Assembly: GCF_001611795.1 (NCBI RefSeq)
Contig: NZ_CP015098.1
Location: 6,386,001-6,450,000 of the forward strand
From: Streptomyces qaidamensis
Lineage (GTDB): Bacteria; Actinomycetota; Actinomycetes; Streptomycetales; Streptomycetaceae
DNA length: 64,000 nucleotides
Direction of reading: 5' to 3'
A program made the position numbers and the translations under genes. Under the pieces are notes generated by a model, which was not told the DNA's origin, did no database searches, and saw only the letters and a list, made by a program, of their open reading frames with translations. Shown here piece by piece: positions 24,501 through 32,300 of this stretch (its first letter is position 1; each line of letters opens with the position of its first letter).

Positions 24501-25080
24501 CCCGCTCGCCCTGGAGGAGTTCGCGGCGCTGGAGGAACGCCACCAGTTCCTCAGTGAGCAGCTGGAAGACCTGAAGAAGACGCGTGCGGACCTCCTGCAG
24601 GTGGTGAAGGAGGTCGACGAGCGCGTCGAGCAGGTCTTCACCGAGGCCTACCGGGACACGGCCCGGGAGTTCGAGGGCGTGTTCTCCCGCCTGTTCCCGG
24701 GGGGTGAGGGACGGCTGATCCTGACCGACCCCGACAACATGCTCACCACGGGCGTGGACGTCGAGGCGCGTCCGCCGGGCAAGAAGGTCAAGCGGCTGTC
24801 GCTGCTCTCGGGCGGGGAGCGGTCGCTGACCGCGGTCGCGATGCTCGTGTCGATCTTCAAGGCGCGGCCCAGCCCGTTCTACGTCATGGACGAGGTCGAG
24901 GCCGCCCTCGACGACACCAACCTCCAGCGGCTCATCCGGATCATGCAGGAGCTCCAGGAAGCCTCCCAGCTGATCGTGATCACCCACCAGAAGCGCACGA
25001 TGGAGGTCGCCGACGCGCTCTACGGCGTCTCCATGCAGGGCGACGGTGTGTCGAAGGTCATCAGCCAGCGCCTCCGCTAA
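21502..25080 (+). CDS. smc: Chromosome segregation protein SMC
   Basis: 1192 residues. N-terminal Walker A GPNGSGKSN (~residues 33-41) and Q-loop region, two long coiled coils around a central hinge (~515-680), and a C-terminal head with LSGGERSLTAVAML (signature) and FYVMDEVEAALDD (Walker B). Condensin core protein that organises and segregates chromosomes, especially in sporulating hyphae. The start is GTG 21502, where MHLKALTLRGFKSF begins. Odd: residues ~575-591 in the hinge region are encoded by a copy of a dispersed intergenic repeat (23226-23274), giving an unusual GGAGNCANDHNGP loop. Confidence 0.95.
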   Translation: MHLKALTLRGFKSFASATTLRFEPGITCVVGPNGSGKSNVVDALSWVMGEQGAKSLRGGKMEDVIFAGTTGRPPLGRAEVSLTIDNSDGALPIEYAEVTITRIMFRNGGSEYQINGDTCRLLDIQELLSDSGIGREMHVIVGQGQLDSVLHADPMGRRAFIEEAAGVLKHRKRKEKALRKLDAMQANLARVQDLTDELRRQLKPLGRQAAVARRAAVIQADLRDARLRLLADDLVRLREALKAEVADEAALKERKESAEQELRKALQREALLEDEVRQLTPRLQRAQQTWYELSQLAERVRGTISLADARVKSATSAPPEERRGRDPEDMEREAARIREQEAELEAALDAAERALEDTVAHRAELERALTQEERRLKDAARAIADRREGLARLSGQVNAARSRAASAQAEIERLAAARDEAQERAVAAQEEYEALKAEVDGLDAGDAELAEQHERAKQQLAEAEAALTAAREAATTAERKRAATQARHEALALGLRRKDGTGILLAAKDRLSGLLGPAAELLTVTPGHEVAVAAAFGAAADAIAVTTPASAADAIRLLRKQDGGRATLLLAGDAHPGGAGNCANDHNGPADARHTFAADLVRGPTDLMPAVRRLLHGIVVVNTLEDAEDLVYAHPHLPAVTAEGDLLGAHFAHGGSAGAPSLLEVQASVDEAAAELEELAVRCEELTEAQHAAVDRRRDAAALVEELGERRRAADREKSAVAQQLGRLAGQARGATGEAERATAAAARAQDALDNALQEVEELAERLAVAEEMPMEEEPDTSVRDRLAADGANARQTEMEARLQARTHEERVKGLAGRADSLDRAARAEREARARAEQRRARLRHEAAVAEAVGAGARQLLAHVEVSLARADEERTAAEAAKALREQELARARTEGRDLKAELDKLTDSVHRGEVLGAEKRLRIEQLETKALEELGVEPAGLVAEYGPHQLVPPSPPAEGEELPEDPEHPRNRPRPYLRAEQEKRLKSAERAYQQLGKVNPLALEEFAALEERHQFLSEQLEDLKKTRADLLQVVKEVDERVEQVFTEAYRDTAREFEGVFSRLFPGGEGRLILTDPDNMLTTGVDVEARPPGKKVKRLSLLSGGERSLTAVAMLVSIFKARPSPFYVMDEVEAALDDTNLQRLIRIMQELQEASQLIVITHQKRTMEVADALYGVSMQGDGVSKVISQRLR
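23226..23274. repeat. Dispersed Streptomyces repeat, copy C, embedded in smc
   Basis: CCCTGGGGGCGCGGGGAACT at the left, GCGCGAACGACCACAACGGA in the middle and CCCGCAGACG at the right: near-consensus for the repeat also seen at 1155 and 13459. It is in frame inside the hinge coding region and introduces Cys, Asn and His residues that are atypical for this part of SMC. Confidence 0.75.
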
Positions 25081-25120
25081 TTGTGTGTGCTCTACACCGG
25101 TCTCACCTGCGCGCTCTCGG

Positions 25121-25257
25121 TGACTTCAATACTTGAACACACGGCCCCCACACTCCTGCCTCAGATTCACAGCTGCCGACCTATTGACTTCGAAACTTGA
25201 AGGAATAGTCTCGGCAACGTTCCTTTTACCTTCAGGTACCTTCAGGTGGACCTCGAA
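25121..25257 (+). promoter_or_regulatory. glcP promoter with repeated operator-like elements
   Basis: TTGACT (25184-25189), 16-nt spacer, TAGTCT (25206-25211) is a good promoter. Overlapping and upstream of it are two similar dyads, TGACTTCAATACTTGAA (25121-25137) and TTGACTTCGAAACTTGAAG (25184-25202), each with TTCAA/TTGAA arms. Downstream is a tandem decamer ACCTTCAGGT twice (about 25229-25248). The layout suggests regulation by a sugar-responsive factor; none is identified. Confidence 0.5.
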
Positions 25258-25303
25258 GGGCAGATCCCCTCCGGCAGCGTTGCCGGTGGCCCGAGGAGTA
25301 CAC

Positions 25304-26722
25304 GTGACCAGCACAGCGCAGGCACCCAAGTCAGGAGCCGGGACGGCTCACCCCGATCATCTCGGGCACGTCATCTTCATCGCGGCGGCGGCCGCGATGG
25401 GCGGTTTCCTCTTCGGCTACGACAGTTCCGTGATCAACGGCGCCGTCGAAGCCATCCGTGACCGCTACGACGTCGGCTCCGCGGCCCTCGCCCAGGTCAT
25501 CGCCATCGCCCTCATCGGCTGCGCCATCGGCGCCGCCACCGCCGGCCGCATAGCCGACCGCATCGGCCGCATCCGGTGCATGCAGATCGCCGCGGTCCTC
25601 TTCACCGTCAGCGCCGTCGGCTCCGCGCTCCCCTTCGCCCTGTGGGACCTCGCCTTCTGGCGCGTCGTCGGCGGCTTCGCCATCGGCATGGCCTCCGTCA
25701 TCGGCCCGGCCTACATCGCCGAGGTCGCCCCGCCCGCCTACCGCGGCCGGCTCGGCTCCTTCCAGCAGGCCGCGATCGTCATCGGCATCGCCGTGTCGCA
25801 GCTGGTCAACTGGGGCCTGCTGCACGCCGCCGACGGTGACCAGCGCGGCAAGCTGATGGGCCTGGAGGCCTGGCAGGTCATGCTCGGCGTCATGGTCGTT
25901 CCGGCCATCCTCTACGGGCTGCTCTCCTTCGCCATCCCCGAGTCCCCGCGCTTCCTCATCTCCGTCGGCAAGCACGAGCGCGCCCGGGAGATCCTCACCG
26001 AGGTCGAGGGCAAGGACGTCGACCTGGACGCTCGTGTCGCCGAGATCGAAGGCGCCATGAAGAGCGAGCACAGGTCGAGCTTCAAGGACCTGCTGGGCGG
26101 CAGCTTCTTCTTCAAGCCGATCGTCTGGATCGGTATCGGCCTGTCGGTCTTCCAGCAGTTCGTCGGCATCAACGTCGCCTTCTACTACTCCTCGACGCTG
26201 TGGCAGTCGGTCGGCGTGGACCCGACGGACTCGTTCTTCTACTCCTTCACCACGTCGATCATCAACATCCTCGGCACCGTCATCGCGATGATCTTCGTCG
26301 ACCGCATCGGACGCAGGCCGCTCGCGATCATCGGCTCGGTCGGCATGGTCGTCGGCCTCGCCCTGGAGGCCTGGGCGTTCTCGTACCACCTGGTCGACGG
26401 CAAGCTGCCGGCCGCGCAGGGCTGGATCGCCCTGATCGCCGCGCACATCTTCGTCCTCTTCTTCGCCTTGTCCTGGGGTGTGGTCGTCTGGGTCATGCTC
26501 GGCGAGATGTTCCCCAACCGGATCCGCGCCGCCGCGCTGGGCGTGGCCGCCGCCGCGCAGTGGATCGCCAACTGGGCCATCACCGCGAGCTTCCCGTCAC
26601 TGGCCGACTGGAACCTCTCCGTCACGTACGTGATCTACACCGCGTTCGCCGCGCTCTCGATCCCGTTCGTCCTGAAGTTCGTCAAGGAAACGAAGGGCAA
26701 GACCCTGGAGGAGATGGGCTAG
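25304..26722 (+). CDS. glcP: Glucose permease, MFS sugar-porter family
   Basis: 472 residues, twelve predicted membrane spans. Sugar-porter signatures: GGFLFGYDSSVINGA, GRIADRIGRIRC, PAYIAEVAPPAYRGRL, PESPRFLI, QQFVGINVAFYYSSTLWQ, DRIGRRPLA and KETKGKTLEEM. It matches the Streptomyces GlcP permease, the major glucose uptake system, in length and position next to smc and ftsY. GTG 25304 is chosen with GAGGAG seven bases upstream; a longer open frame from 25133 runs through the promoter and is rejected. Confidence 0.92.
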   Translation: MTSTAQAPKSGAGTAHPDHLGHVIFIAAAAAMGGFLFGYDSSVINGAVEAIRDRYDVGSAALAQVIAIALIGCAIGAATAGRIADRIGRIRCMQIAAVLFTVSAVGSALPFALWDLAFWRVVGGFAIGMASVIGPAYIAEVAPPAYRGRLGSFQQAAIVIGIAVSQLVNWGLLHAADGDQRGKLMGLEAWQVMLGVMVVPAILYGLLSFAIPESPRFLISVGKHERAREILTEVEGKDVDLDARVAEIEGAMKSEHRSSFKDLLGGSFFFKPIVWIGIGLSVFQQFVGINVAFYYSSTLWQSVGVDPTDSFFYSFTTSIINILGTVIAMIFVDRIGRRPLAIIGSVGMVVGLALEAWAFSYHLVDGKLPAAQGWIALIAAHIFVLFFALSWGVVVWVMLGEMFPNRIRAAALGVAAAAQWIANWAITASFPSLADWNLSVTYVIYTAFAALSIPFVLKFVKETKGKTLEEMG

Positions 26723-26738
26723 GCCCGTCCCGCGACTC

Positions 26739-26825
26739 GGGGAGAAGGGGCCAAAGTCCCCGCTGCCCCTCTCCCCGTAACCCGCCGTCGCCCCGGGTCG
26801 GCCACTGCCCGAGCCGGGGCGACGG
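26739..26825 (+). terminator. Two tandem hairpins after glcP
   Basis: First hairpin GGGGAGAAGGGGC / GCCCCTCTCCCC (26739-26776, one bulge). Second CCGTCGCCCCGG / CCGGGGCGACGG (26785-26796 with 26814-26825), followed by TCTGTCGTT. Placed between convergent genes. The double structure is likely to end the glcP transcript. Confidence 0.6.
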
Positions 26826-26923
26826 TCTGTCGTTCATCGCGTCCGGCCACTTCGCCGGCGCGCGACGAACCGGTCGCAGTCCATCACCGGAGGGCGGCGA
26901 CGTGCCGTCGGACAACGGGGGTG

Positions 26924-27895
26924 TCAGCCCGCCAGCCCCGGCAGCACCTCCTCGCAGAACAGCTGCAGACTCCGCCACCCCTCCTCCACCGGCATCCCGC
27001 CGGACAGCGGATGCAGGACATAGGAGTCCAGCCCGAGCGCCACGCACGCGTCCGGGGTGAGGATCCGGTACACGCCCTCCGCGCGCAGGTCCTCGACCGT
27101 CGTCGCGCCCGATTTCACAGCAGAGCGCACTCCGCCCGACTGCCAGGAGGCGTACGTCCGCGCCTCGTGCAGGAAGTGCCGACCGTACTGCGCCCAGGCC
27201 CGGTCCGGGTCCTCGGCCACGTGCAGCAGGGGCGTCTCGGCGGCGGGCATCATGACCCAGCCCTCGGTGCCGTACTCGGCGAGCCGCTCCTTGTAGTACG
27301 CCTCCAGCTCCGGCAGGTGCGCGCTGGGGAAGAAGGGCAGGCCGAGCCGGGCGGCCCGGCGGGCGGCGGCCTCGGAGGAGCCGCCGACCAGGAGCAGCGG
27401 GTGCGGGGCGGTGTACGGGCGCGGGGTGACACGGACCGTGCGGCCCCGGAAGGCGAAGGGTTCGCCGGTCCACGCCTGCAGCAGCGTCTCCAGCAGCTCG
27501 TCCTGGAGCCGCCCCCGCCGGGCGTAGTCCACGCCGAACAGGTCGTACTCCTCCGGCCGGTATCCGATCCCGGCGACCGTCACCAGCCGGCCGCCGCTCA
27601 GCAGGTCCAGCACGGCGATCTCCTCGGCGAGCCGCAGCGGGTCGTGCAGCGGGCCGATGATCGCCGAGACCGTGACCGCGATCCGCCGGGTGGCACCGAA
27701 GACCGCCCCGGCGAAGGCGAACGGAGACGGCAGCCATTTGTTCTCGGCCCCGTGGTGCTCCTCCGTCTGGACCGTGGTGACGCCCCGGTCGTCGGCGTAC
27801 GCGGCCATCTCCAGAGCCGCCCGGTACCGGGCGGCGAGCTCGGCGGGAGAGGCCCCGGGAGCCACGAGGTTGAAGCGTGCGACCGTGACGGGCAT
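26924..27895 (-). CDS. LLM-class flavin-dependent oxidoreductase (luciferase-like)
   Basis: 323 residues. TIM-barrel luciferase-like family: VARFNLVAPG, TVQTEEHHG, TRRIAVTVSAIIGPLHDPLRLAEEIAVLDLLSGGRL, VAGIGYRPEEYDLFGVD, LLVGGSSEAAARRAARLG. Uses reduced flavin or F420; substrate unknown. ATG 27895 is chosen (MPVTVARFN, with GGAGGGAG upstream); the frame extends further to 27913. Convergent with glcP, divergent from ftsY. Confidence 0.85.
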   Translation of the reverse strand: MPVTVARFNLVAPGASPAELAARYRAALEMAAYADDRGVTTVQTEEHHGAENKWLPSPFAFAGAVFGATRRIAVTVSAIIGPLHDPLRLAEEIAVLDLLSGGRLVTVAGIGYRPEEYDLFGVDYARRGRLQDELLETLLQAWTGEPFAFRGRTVRVTPRPYTAPHPLLLVGGSSEAAARRAARLGLPFFPSAHLPELEAYYKERLAEYGTEGWVMMPAAETPLLHVAEDPDRAWAQYGRHFLHEARTYASWQSGGVRSAVKSGATTVEDLRAEGVYRILTPDACVALGLDSYVLHPLSGGMPVEEGWRSLQLFCEEVLPGLAG

Positions 27896-28031
27896 GGCGG
27901 CGTCTCCCTCCACCGGGCGGGTGTCCGGGGGACGTTAGCTGACGATGCGTCAGACAGCCAGGGGTGTGGAGATCCCACGCCCCGCGGCACTGCGGGGCGG
28001 TGCGATCGGGGTGCCCCGGGGGCCCATGACT

Positions 28032-28037
28032 GATACT
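28032..28037 (+). promoter_or_regulatory. -10 element upstream of ftsY
   Basis: GATACT nine bases before the ftsY ATG, in the extended context TGATACTGG. The distance suggests a leaderless or very short leader transcript. Confidence 0.4.
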
Positions 28038-28046
28038 GGACCCGTT

Positions 28047-29246
28047 ATGGACATCGTCATCCTTGCTGTAGTCATCGCCGTGGTCGTGCTCGGCGCGCTC
28101 GGCGGGCTCATCGTCGGCAGCCGGCGCAAGAAGCAGCTGCCCCCGCCCCCGCCCGCAGCGCCCGACATCACCGCCCCACCGGCCGAGCCGCACGTCGGCG
28201 ACGAGGCCGAGACGCCGCGGGAGGAACCGCGGCGCACGATAGAGGAGGTGGATCTCCCGGACGGCTCGGCTCCGGTCGTAGTCGAGGAGCCGCCCGCCCA
28301 AGCCCCCGAGATCGAGATCCCGGAACCCACCGCCGGCCGTCTGGTCCGGCTGCGGACCCGGCTCTCGCGCTCGCAGAACGCCCTCGGCAAGGGACTGCTC
28401 ACCCTGCTGTCGCGCGAGCACCTCGACGAGGACACCTGGGAGGAGATCGAGGACACGCTGCTCACGGCCGACGTCGGTGTGCAGCCCACCCAGGAACTGG
28501 TCGAGCGGCTGCGCGAGCGCGTGAAGGTGCTCGGCACCCGCACCCCCGAGGAACTGCGCACCCTGCTCCGCGAGGAACTGGTCACGCTGGTCGGCCGCGA
28601 CATGGACCGCGCGGTCAAGACCGAGCCGGAGGACCGCAAGCCGGGCATCGTCATGGTCGTCGGCGTCAACGGCACCGGCAAGACCACCACCACCGGCAAG
28701 CTCGCCCGCGTCCTGGTGGCCGACGGCCAGAGCGTGGTCCTCGGCGCCGCCGACACCTTCCGGGCCGCCGCCGCCGACCAGCTCCAGACCTGGGGCGAGC
28801 GGGTCGGCGCCCACACCGTGCGCGGACCGGAGGGCGGCGACCCCGCCTCCGTCGCCTTCGACGCGGTCAAGGAGGGCAAGGAGATGGGCGCGAACGTCGT
28901 GCTCATCGACACCGCCGGCCGCCTGCACACCAAGACCGGTCTCATGGACGAGCTCGGCAAGGTCAAGCGGGTCGTGGAGAAGCAGGCCCCGGTCGACGAG
29001 GTGCTGCTCGTCCTGGACGCCACCACCGGCCAGAACGGCCTGGTCCAGGCCCGGGTCTTCTCCGAGGTCGTCGACATCACCGGCATCGTGCTCACCAAGC
29101 TGGACGGCACGGCCAAGGGCGGCATCGTGGTCGCGGTCCAGCGTGAGCTGGGCGTGCCGGTGAAGCTCGTCGGCCTCGGCGAGGGCGCGGACGACCTGGC
29201 TCCGTTCGAGCCGGAGGCGTTCGTTGACGCCCTTATCGGGGAGTGA
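28047..29246 (+). CDS. ftsY: Signal recognition particle receptor FtsY
   Basis: 399 residues. N-terminal hydrophobic segment (MDIVILAVVIAVVVLGALGGLIVG) anchors it, as in actinobacterial FtsY. A Pro/Glu-rich acidic linker follows, then the NG domain: G1 GVNGTGKTTTTGKLA (~residue 205), ADTFRAAAADQL, DTAGRLHTK, TKLDGTAKGG and GLGEGADDLAPF. SRP receptor for co-translational membrane targeting; its partner Ffh is encoded at 36544. A hairpin at 29295-29335 follows. Confidence 0.95.
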   Translation: MDIVILAVVIAVVVLGALGGLIVGSRRKKQLPPPPPAAPDITAPPAEPHVGDEAETPREEPRRTIEEVDLPDGSAPVVVEEPPAQAPEIEIPEPTAGRLVRLRTRLSRSQNALGKGLLTLLSREHLDEDTWEEIEDTLLTADVGVQPTQELVERLRERVKVLGTRTPEELRTLLREELVTLVGRDMDRAVKTEPEDRKPGIVMVVGVNGTGKTTTTGKLARVLVADGQSVVLGAADTFRAAAADQLQTWGERVGAHTVRGPEGGDPASVAFDAVKEGKEMGANVVLIDTAGRLHTKTGLMDELGKVKRVVEKQAPVDEVLLVLDATTGQNGLVQARVFSEVVDITGIVLTKLDGTAKGGIVVAVQRELGVPVKLVGLGEGADDLAPFEPEAFVDALIGE

Positions 29247-29294
29247 GCTCGGCACCAGCCGCGGCACGACCTGCGAAGAACCGTACCTGCGCGA

Positions 29295-29335
29295 GAAGCG
29301 CCCGCCCCCGAGGTGCAGTCGGGGCCGGGCGCTTC
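29295..29335. terminator. Terminator between ftsY and the prim-pol gene
   Basis: GAAGCGCCCG (29295-29304) pairs with CGGGCGCTTC (29326-29335); inner CCCCGA/TCGGGG pairing adds to the stem. Followed by GCTCTGTGTCC. Serves convergent genes. Confidence 0.7.
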
Positions 29336-29355
29336 GCTCTGTGTCCTTGCCGCGC

Positions 29356-30021
29356 CTACGCCCGTGACCGGTGCGCCACGTAGGCCAGTGTGCCCAGCAC
29401 CAGACGGGCCTCCGGCGGCCGGGAGGCCGAGTCCAGGGCGGGGGAGCGGAGCCAGCGCACCGGGCCGAGGCCGCCGCGGTCGGAGGGCGGCGCCGTGATG
29501 TGCGCGCCGGGGCCGAGACCGCGCAGGTCGAGGGAGTCCGGGTCGTCCCAGCCCATGCGGTAGAGCAGGCCGGGCAGGTCGGCGGCGGCGCCGGGGGCGA
29601 CGAGGAAGTGGGCGCGGCCGTCCGGGGTGGCCGCGACCGGGCCGACGGGCAGGCCCATGCGCTCCAGCCGGGCCAGCGCACGGCAGCCGGCGGGTTCGGC
29701 CACTTCGATGACGTCGAACGCCCGGCCGACCGGGAGCATCACCGAGGCGCCGGGGAACTCGCCCCAGATGTCGGTCACGTCGTCCAGCGTCGCTCCTGCG
29801 GCGAGCACCGGCGCGAAGTCCAGCGGGTGCGCGCCCGGCGCCGGGCAGTCACCGCGGCCGCAGGAGCAGGCGCCCGCCGAGGCCCGGGCGCCCGGCACCA
29901 CGTCCCAGCCCCACAGGCCGGTGTACTCGGCCACGGCCGTACCGTCCGACGTGCGGCCGCGGCGGCGTGCGCCGGACCGGATGTCGCGCATGCCCCGGCT
30001 GATGCCGATCGTGAAGCCCAT
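29356..30021 (-). CDS. Bifunctional DNA primase/polymerase (prim-pol) domain protein
   Basis: 221 residues. The pattern AVAEYTGLWGWDVVPGA followed by a Cys-rich C.CGRGDCPAPGAHPL and FDVIEVAEPAGCRALARLER fits the short prim-pol (AEP-like) proteins common in Streptomyces chromosomes. The catalytic acidic motif is not clear to me, so activity is uncertain. ATG 30021 is chosen because GGAGGGGGC lies directly upstream; longer forms to 30132 have no ribosome site. Divergent from nsdA. Confidence 0.7.
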   Translation of the reverse strand: MGFTIGISRGMRDIRSGARRRGRTSDGTAVAEYTGLWGWDVVPGARASAGACSCGRGDCPAPGAHPLDFAPVLAAGATLDDVTDIWGEFPGASVMLPVGRAFDVIEVAEPAGCRALARLERMGLPVGPVAATPDGRAHFLVAPGAAADLPGLLYRMGWDDPDSLDLRGLGPGAHITAPPSDRGGLGPVRWLRSPALDSASRPPEARLVLGTLAYVAHRSRA

Positions 30022-30466
30022 GCCCCCTCCAACGGGTCCGCCGCACCGGTGGTTACGCTGCGATCGTGATGCGTGACTCTCTGTTTCCGCCTTTCCGGCG
30101 GCGGTCGGTTCATTCAGCGCCCTGACGCGCACACGGTTGCGTGCCCGACGACGCGCGCCCCTGAGTGCGTCACTGCACCCGCTGCTGCTCGTGCTGTGTC
30201 AAGTCAATCGCGCGTTGCCGTACGTGAGTTCATTCGAAGGGGTGGCGAATGGTGGCGTTTCCGTGCGAGCCGTGGCTGGACGGGTGATCGTAGGATTACT
30301 TTGTGTGCACGAGCCCTGGGGGTACATGCGCTCGTGGGTATGCCGGAGGCAAGTCGTCATTCCGTTCGAAGGGTGACAAGGGCCGGACGGACGGCCGTAC
30401 GGACCGGCATGCTGATAGGGCTTGGCGCACTCGGCGACAAGTGGTCTCAGGGATGGGGGCGTTCCA
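30022..30466 (+). promoter_or_regulatory. Long intergenic region upstream of nsdA
   Basis: 445 bp without a convincing gene. It contains two similar elements, TTCGAAGGGGTGGC (30233-30246) and TTCGAAGGGTGAC (30365-30377), in the same orientation, about 132 bp apart, and an AT-richer stretch GATCGTAGGATTACTTTGTG (about 30285-30304) that could hold a -10. Likely carries the nsdA promoter(s) and operator sites. Confidence 0.35.
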
Positions 30467-31963
30467 GTGAGCGGCAACGGCGGAAGCGGAACGAACGCTG
30501 CGAGCGCGACGCACGCTGACAAGCGCCCGAACGAGCTGCTCACCTCCTGGTTCGTGCGCAGCGGCTGGTCCAAGGGGGAACTCGCCCGCCAGGTCAACCG
30601 CAGAGCACGGCAGTTGGGCGCCAACCACATCTCCACGGACACCTCCCGCGTGCGCCGCTGGCTCGACGGCGAGAACCCCCGCGAGCCGATCCCCAGGATC
30701 CTGTCGGAGCTGTTCTCGGAGCGCTTCGGCGTCGTCGTCTCCGTCGAGGACCTGGGGCTGCGCACCGCCCGCCAGTCGCCCTCAGCGACCGGCGTCGACC
30801 TGCCCTGGACGGGCCCGCAGACCGTGGCCCTGCTCAGCGAGTTCTCGCGCAGCGACCTGATGCTGGCGCGGCGCGGCTTCCTCGGGAGCTCGCTGGTCCT
30901 GTCTGCGGGCCCGGCCCTCATCGAACCCATGCAGCGCTGGCTCGTCCCCTCACCTCCCGCCCCGCGCTCCGAGCCCGAGCCCGCGGGCGGCTCCGGACGC
31001 GCCCGCGGCCGGCTCTCCAAGCCCGAGCTGGACCTCCTGGAGTCCACGACGGTGATGTTCCGGCAGTGGGACGCCCAGTGCGGCGGCGGCCTGCGCCGCA
31101 AGGCGGTCGTCGGCCAGCTGCACGAGGTGACCGACCTCCTCCAGGAGCCCCAGCCGGAGTCCACCACCCGCCGGCTGTTCAAGGTCGCCGCCGAGCTGGC
31201 CGAGCTGGCCGGCTGGATGTCGTACGACATCGGGCTGCAGCCGACCGCGCAGAAGTACTTCGTCCTCGCGCTGCACGCCGCCAAGGAGGCCGGTGACCGG
31301 CCCCTCGGCTCGTACGTGCTGTCCAGCATGAGCCGCCAGATGATCCACCTCGGCCGACCCGACGACGCGCTGGAGCTGATCCACCTCGCGCAGTACGGCA
31401 GCCGGGACTGCGCGAGCCCGCGCACCCAGTCCATGCTGTATGCGATGGAGGCCCGCGCCTACGCCAACATGGGGCAGCCCGGCAAGTGCAAGCGGGCGGT
31501 CCGGATGGCCGAGGACACCTTCGCCGAGGCCGACGAGTGGGACGAGCCGGATCCCGACTGGATCCGCTTCTTCTCCGAGGCCGAGCTGTACGGCGAGAAC
31601 TCCCACTCCTACCGCGACCTGGCCTACGTCGCCGGCCGCAGCCCCACGTACGCCTCGCTGGCCGAGCCGCTGATGAACCGGGCCGTACAGCTCTTCGCCG
31701 AGGACGACGAGCACCAGCGGTCGTACGCGCTGAACCTGATCGGCATGGCCACGGTGCACCTCCTGCAACGCGAGCCCGAGCGGAGCACGGTCTTCGCCAC
31801 CGAGGCCATGCAGGTCGCCAAGAAGGTCCGCTCCGAGCGCGTCAACACCCGTATCCGGAAGACGGTCGACACCGCCGCCCGCGACTTCGGTGACCTCGGT
31901 GAAGTCGTCGACCTCACCGAGCGGCTCGCCGTCGAACTGCCCGAGACCGCCGAGGCGGTCTGA
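30467..31963 (+). CDS. nsdA: NsdA, negative regulator of sporulation and antibiotic production
   Basis: 498 residues, GTG start. The N-terminal HTH-type region (~20-85: LLTSWFVRSGWSKGELARQVNRRARQ ... TDTSRVRRWLDGENPREPIPRILSELFSERFG) is followed by a C-terminal TPR-like helical array. In S. coelicolor, nsdA disruption increases sporulation and actinorhodin/CDA output. Length, sequence style and position next to amtB match that gene. It may act as a DNA-binding regulator; the direct repeats upstream are candidate sites. Confidence 0.88.
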   Translation: MSGNGGSGTNAASATHADKRPNELLTSWFVRSGWSKGELARQVNRRARQLGANHISTDTSRVRRWLDGENPREPIPRILSELFSERFGVVVSVEDLGLRTARQSPSATGVDLPWTGPQTVALLSEFSRSDLMLARRGFLGSSLVLSAGPALIEPMQRWLVPSPPAPRSEPEPAGGSGRARGRLSKPELDLLESTTVMFRQWDAQCGGGLRRKAVVGQLHEVTDLLQEPQPESTTRRLFKVAAELAELAGWMSYDIGLQPTAQKYFVLALHAAKEAGDRPLGSYVLSSMSRQMIHLGRPDDALELIHLAQYGSRDCASPRTQSMLYAMEARAYANMGQPGKCKRAVRMAEDTFAEADEWDEPDPDWIRFFSEAELYGENSHSYRDLAYVAGRSPTYASLAEPLMNRAVQLFAEDDEHQRSYALNLIGMATVHLLQREPERSTVFATEAMQVAKKVRSERVNTRIRKTVDTAARDFGDLGEVVDLTERLAVELPETAEAV

Positions 31964-32300
31964 GCAGCCGTACGACCCCCGGAACCCCGGCCGCGGCCGG
32001 CCCTCCCGAACTGCCCGACTCGGCTCCCCCATGCCAGGTCATCGGAAGGCCGACCGCGGCCGGTCCGCGTGCCCACGGCTCCCCGAAGCCGAAGGTTGCG
32101 CCACGATAACGATCGGCCCGCCCGCAATCCGGCAGTTCATCGACGCGTAACACAGAACGCGCCTTCGTCACGGCCGCGAAACAACGAGGGGCTTCCACCG
32201 AAACCGCGCTGCGCCAATCTCGTGGCGCATAACCGGCCCACCCCTCATTCCGCTCGAGGCTTCGCCCGCACGGGGCCGTACCAACGACGAGGAGACGCCG
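31964..32300 (+). promoter_or_regulatory. amtB upstream region with GlnR-type box
   Basis: 337 bp, no gene. GTCAC (32167-32171), 6-nt spacer, GAAAC (32178-32182) exactly matches the GlnR half-operon consensus gTnAC-n6-GAAAC. A second GTAAC (32147-32151) lies 20 bp upstream, slightly off the ideal 22-bp period. GlnR is the global activator of nitrogen assimilation genes in Streptomyces and is known to activate amtB-glnK-glnD. A GAGGAG ribosome site precedes amtB. Confidence 0.65.

Noticed and set aside
21442..24987. 1181-codon open frame antisense to smc
   Set aside because: Generated by codon bias of smc; Leu/Gly/Glu-rich with no domains.
26682..29681. 999-codon open frame spanning antisense of LLM and ftsY genes
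   Set aside because: Crosses terminators and two well-supported genes; no motif, Pro/Arg/Gly-rich.
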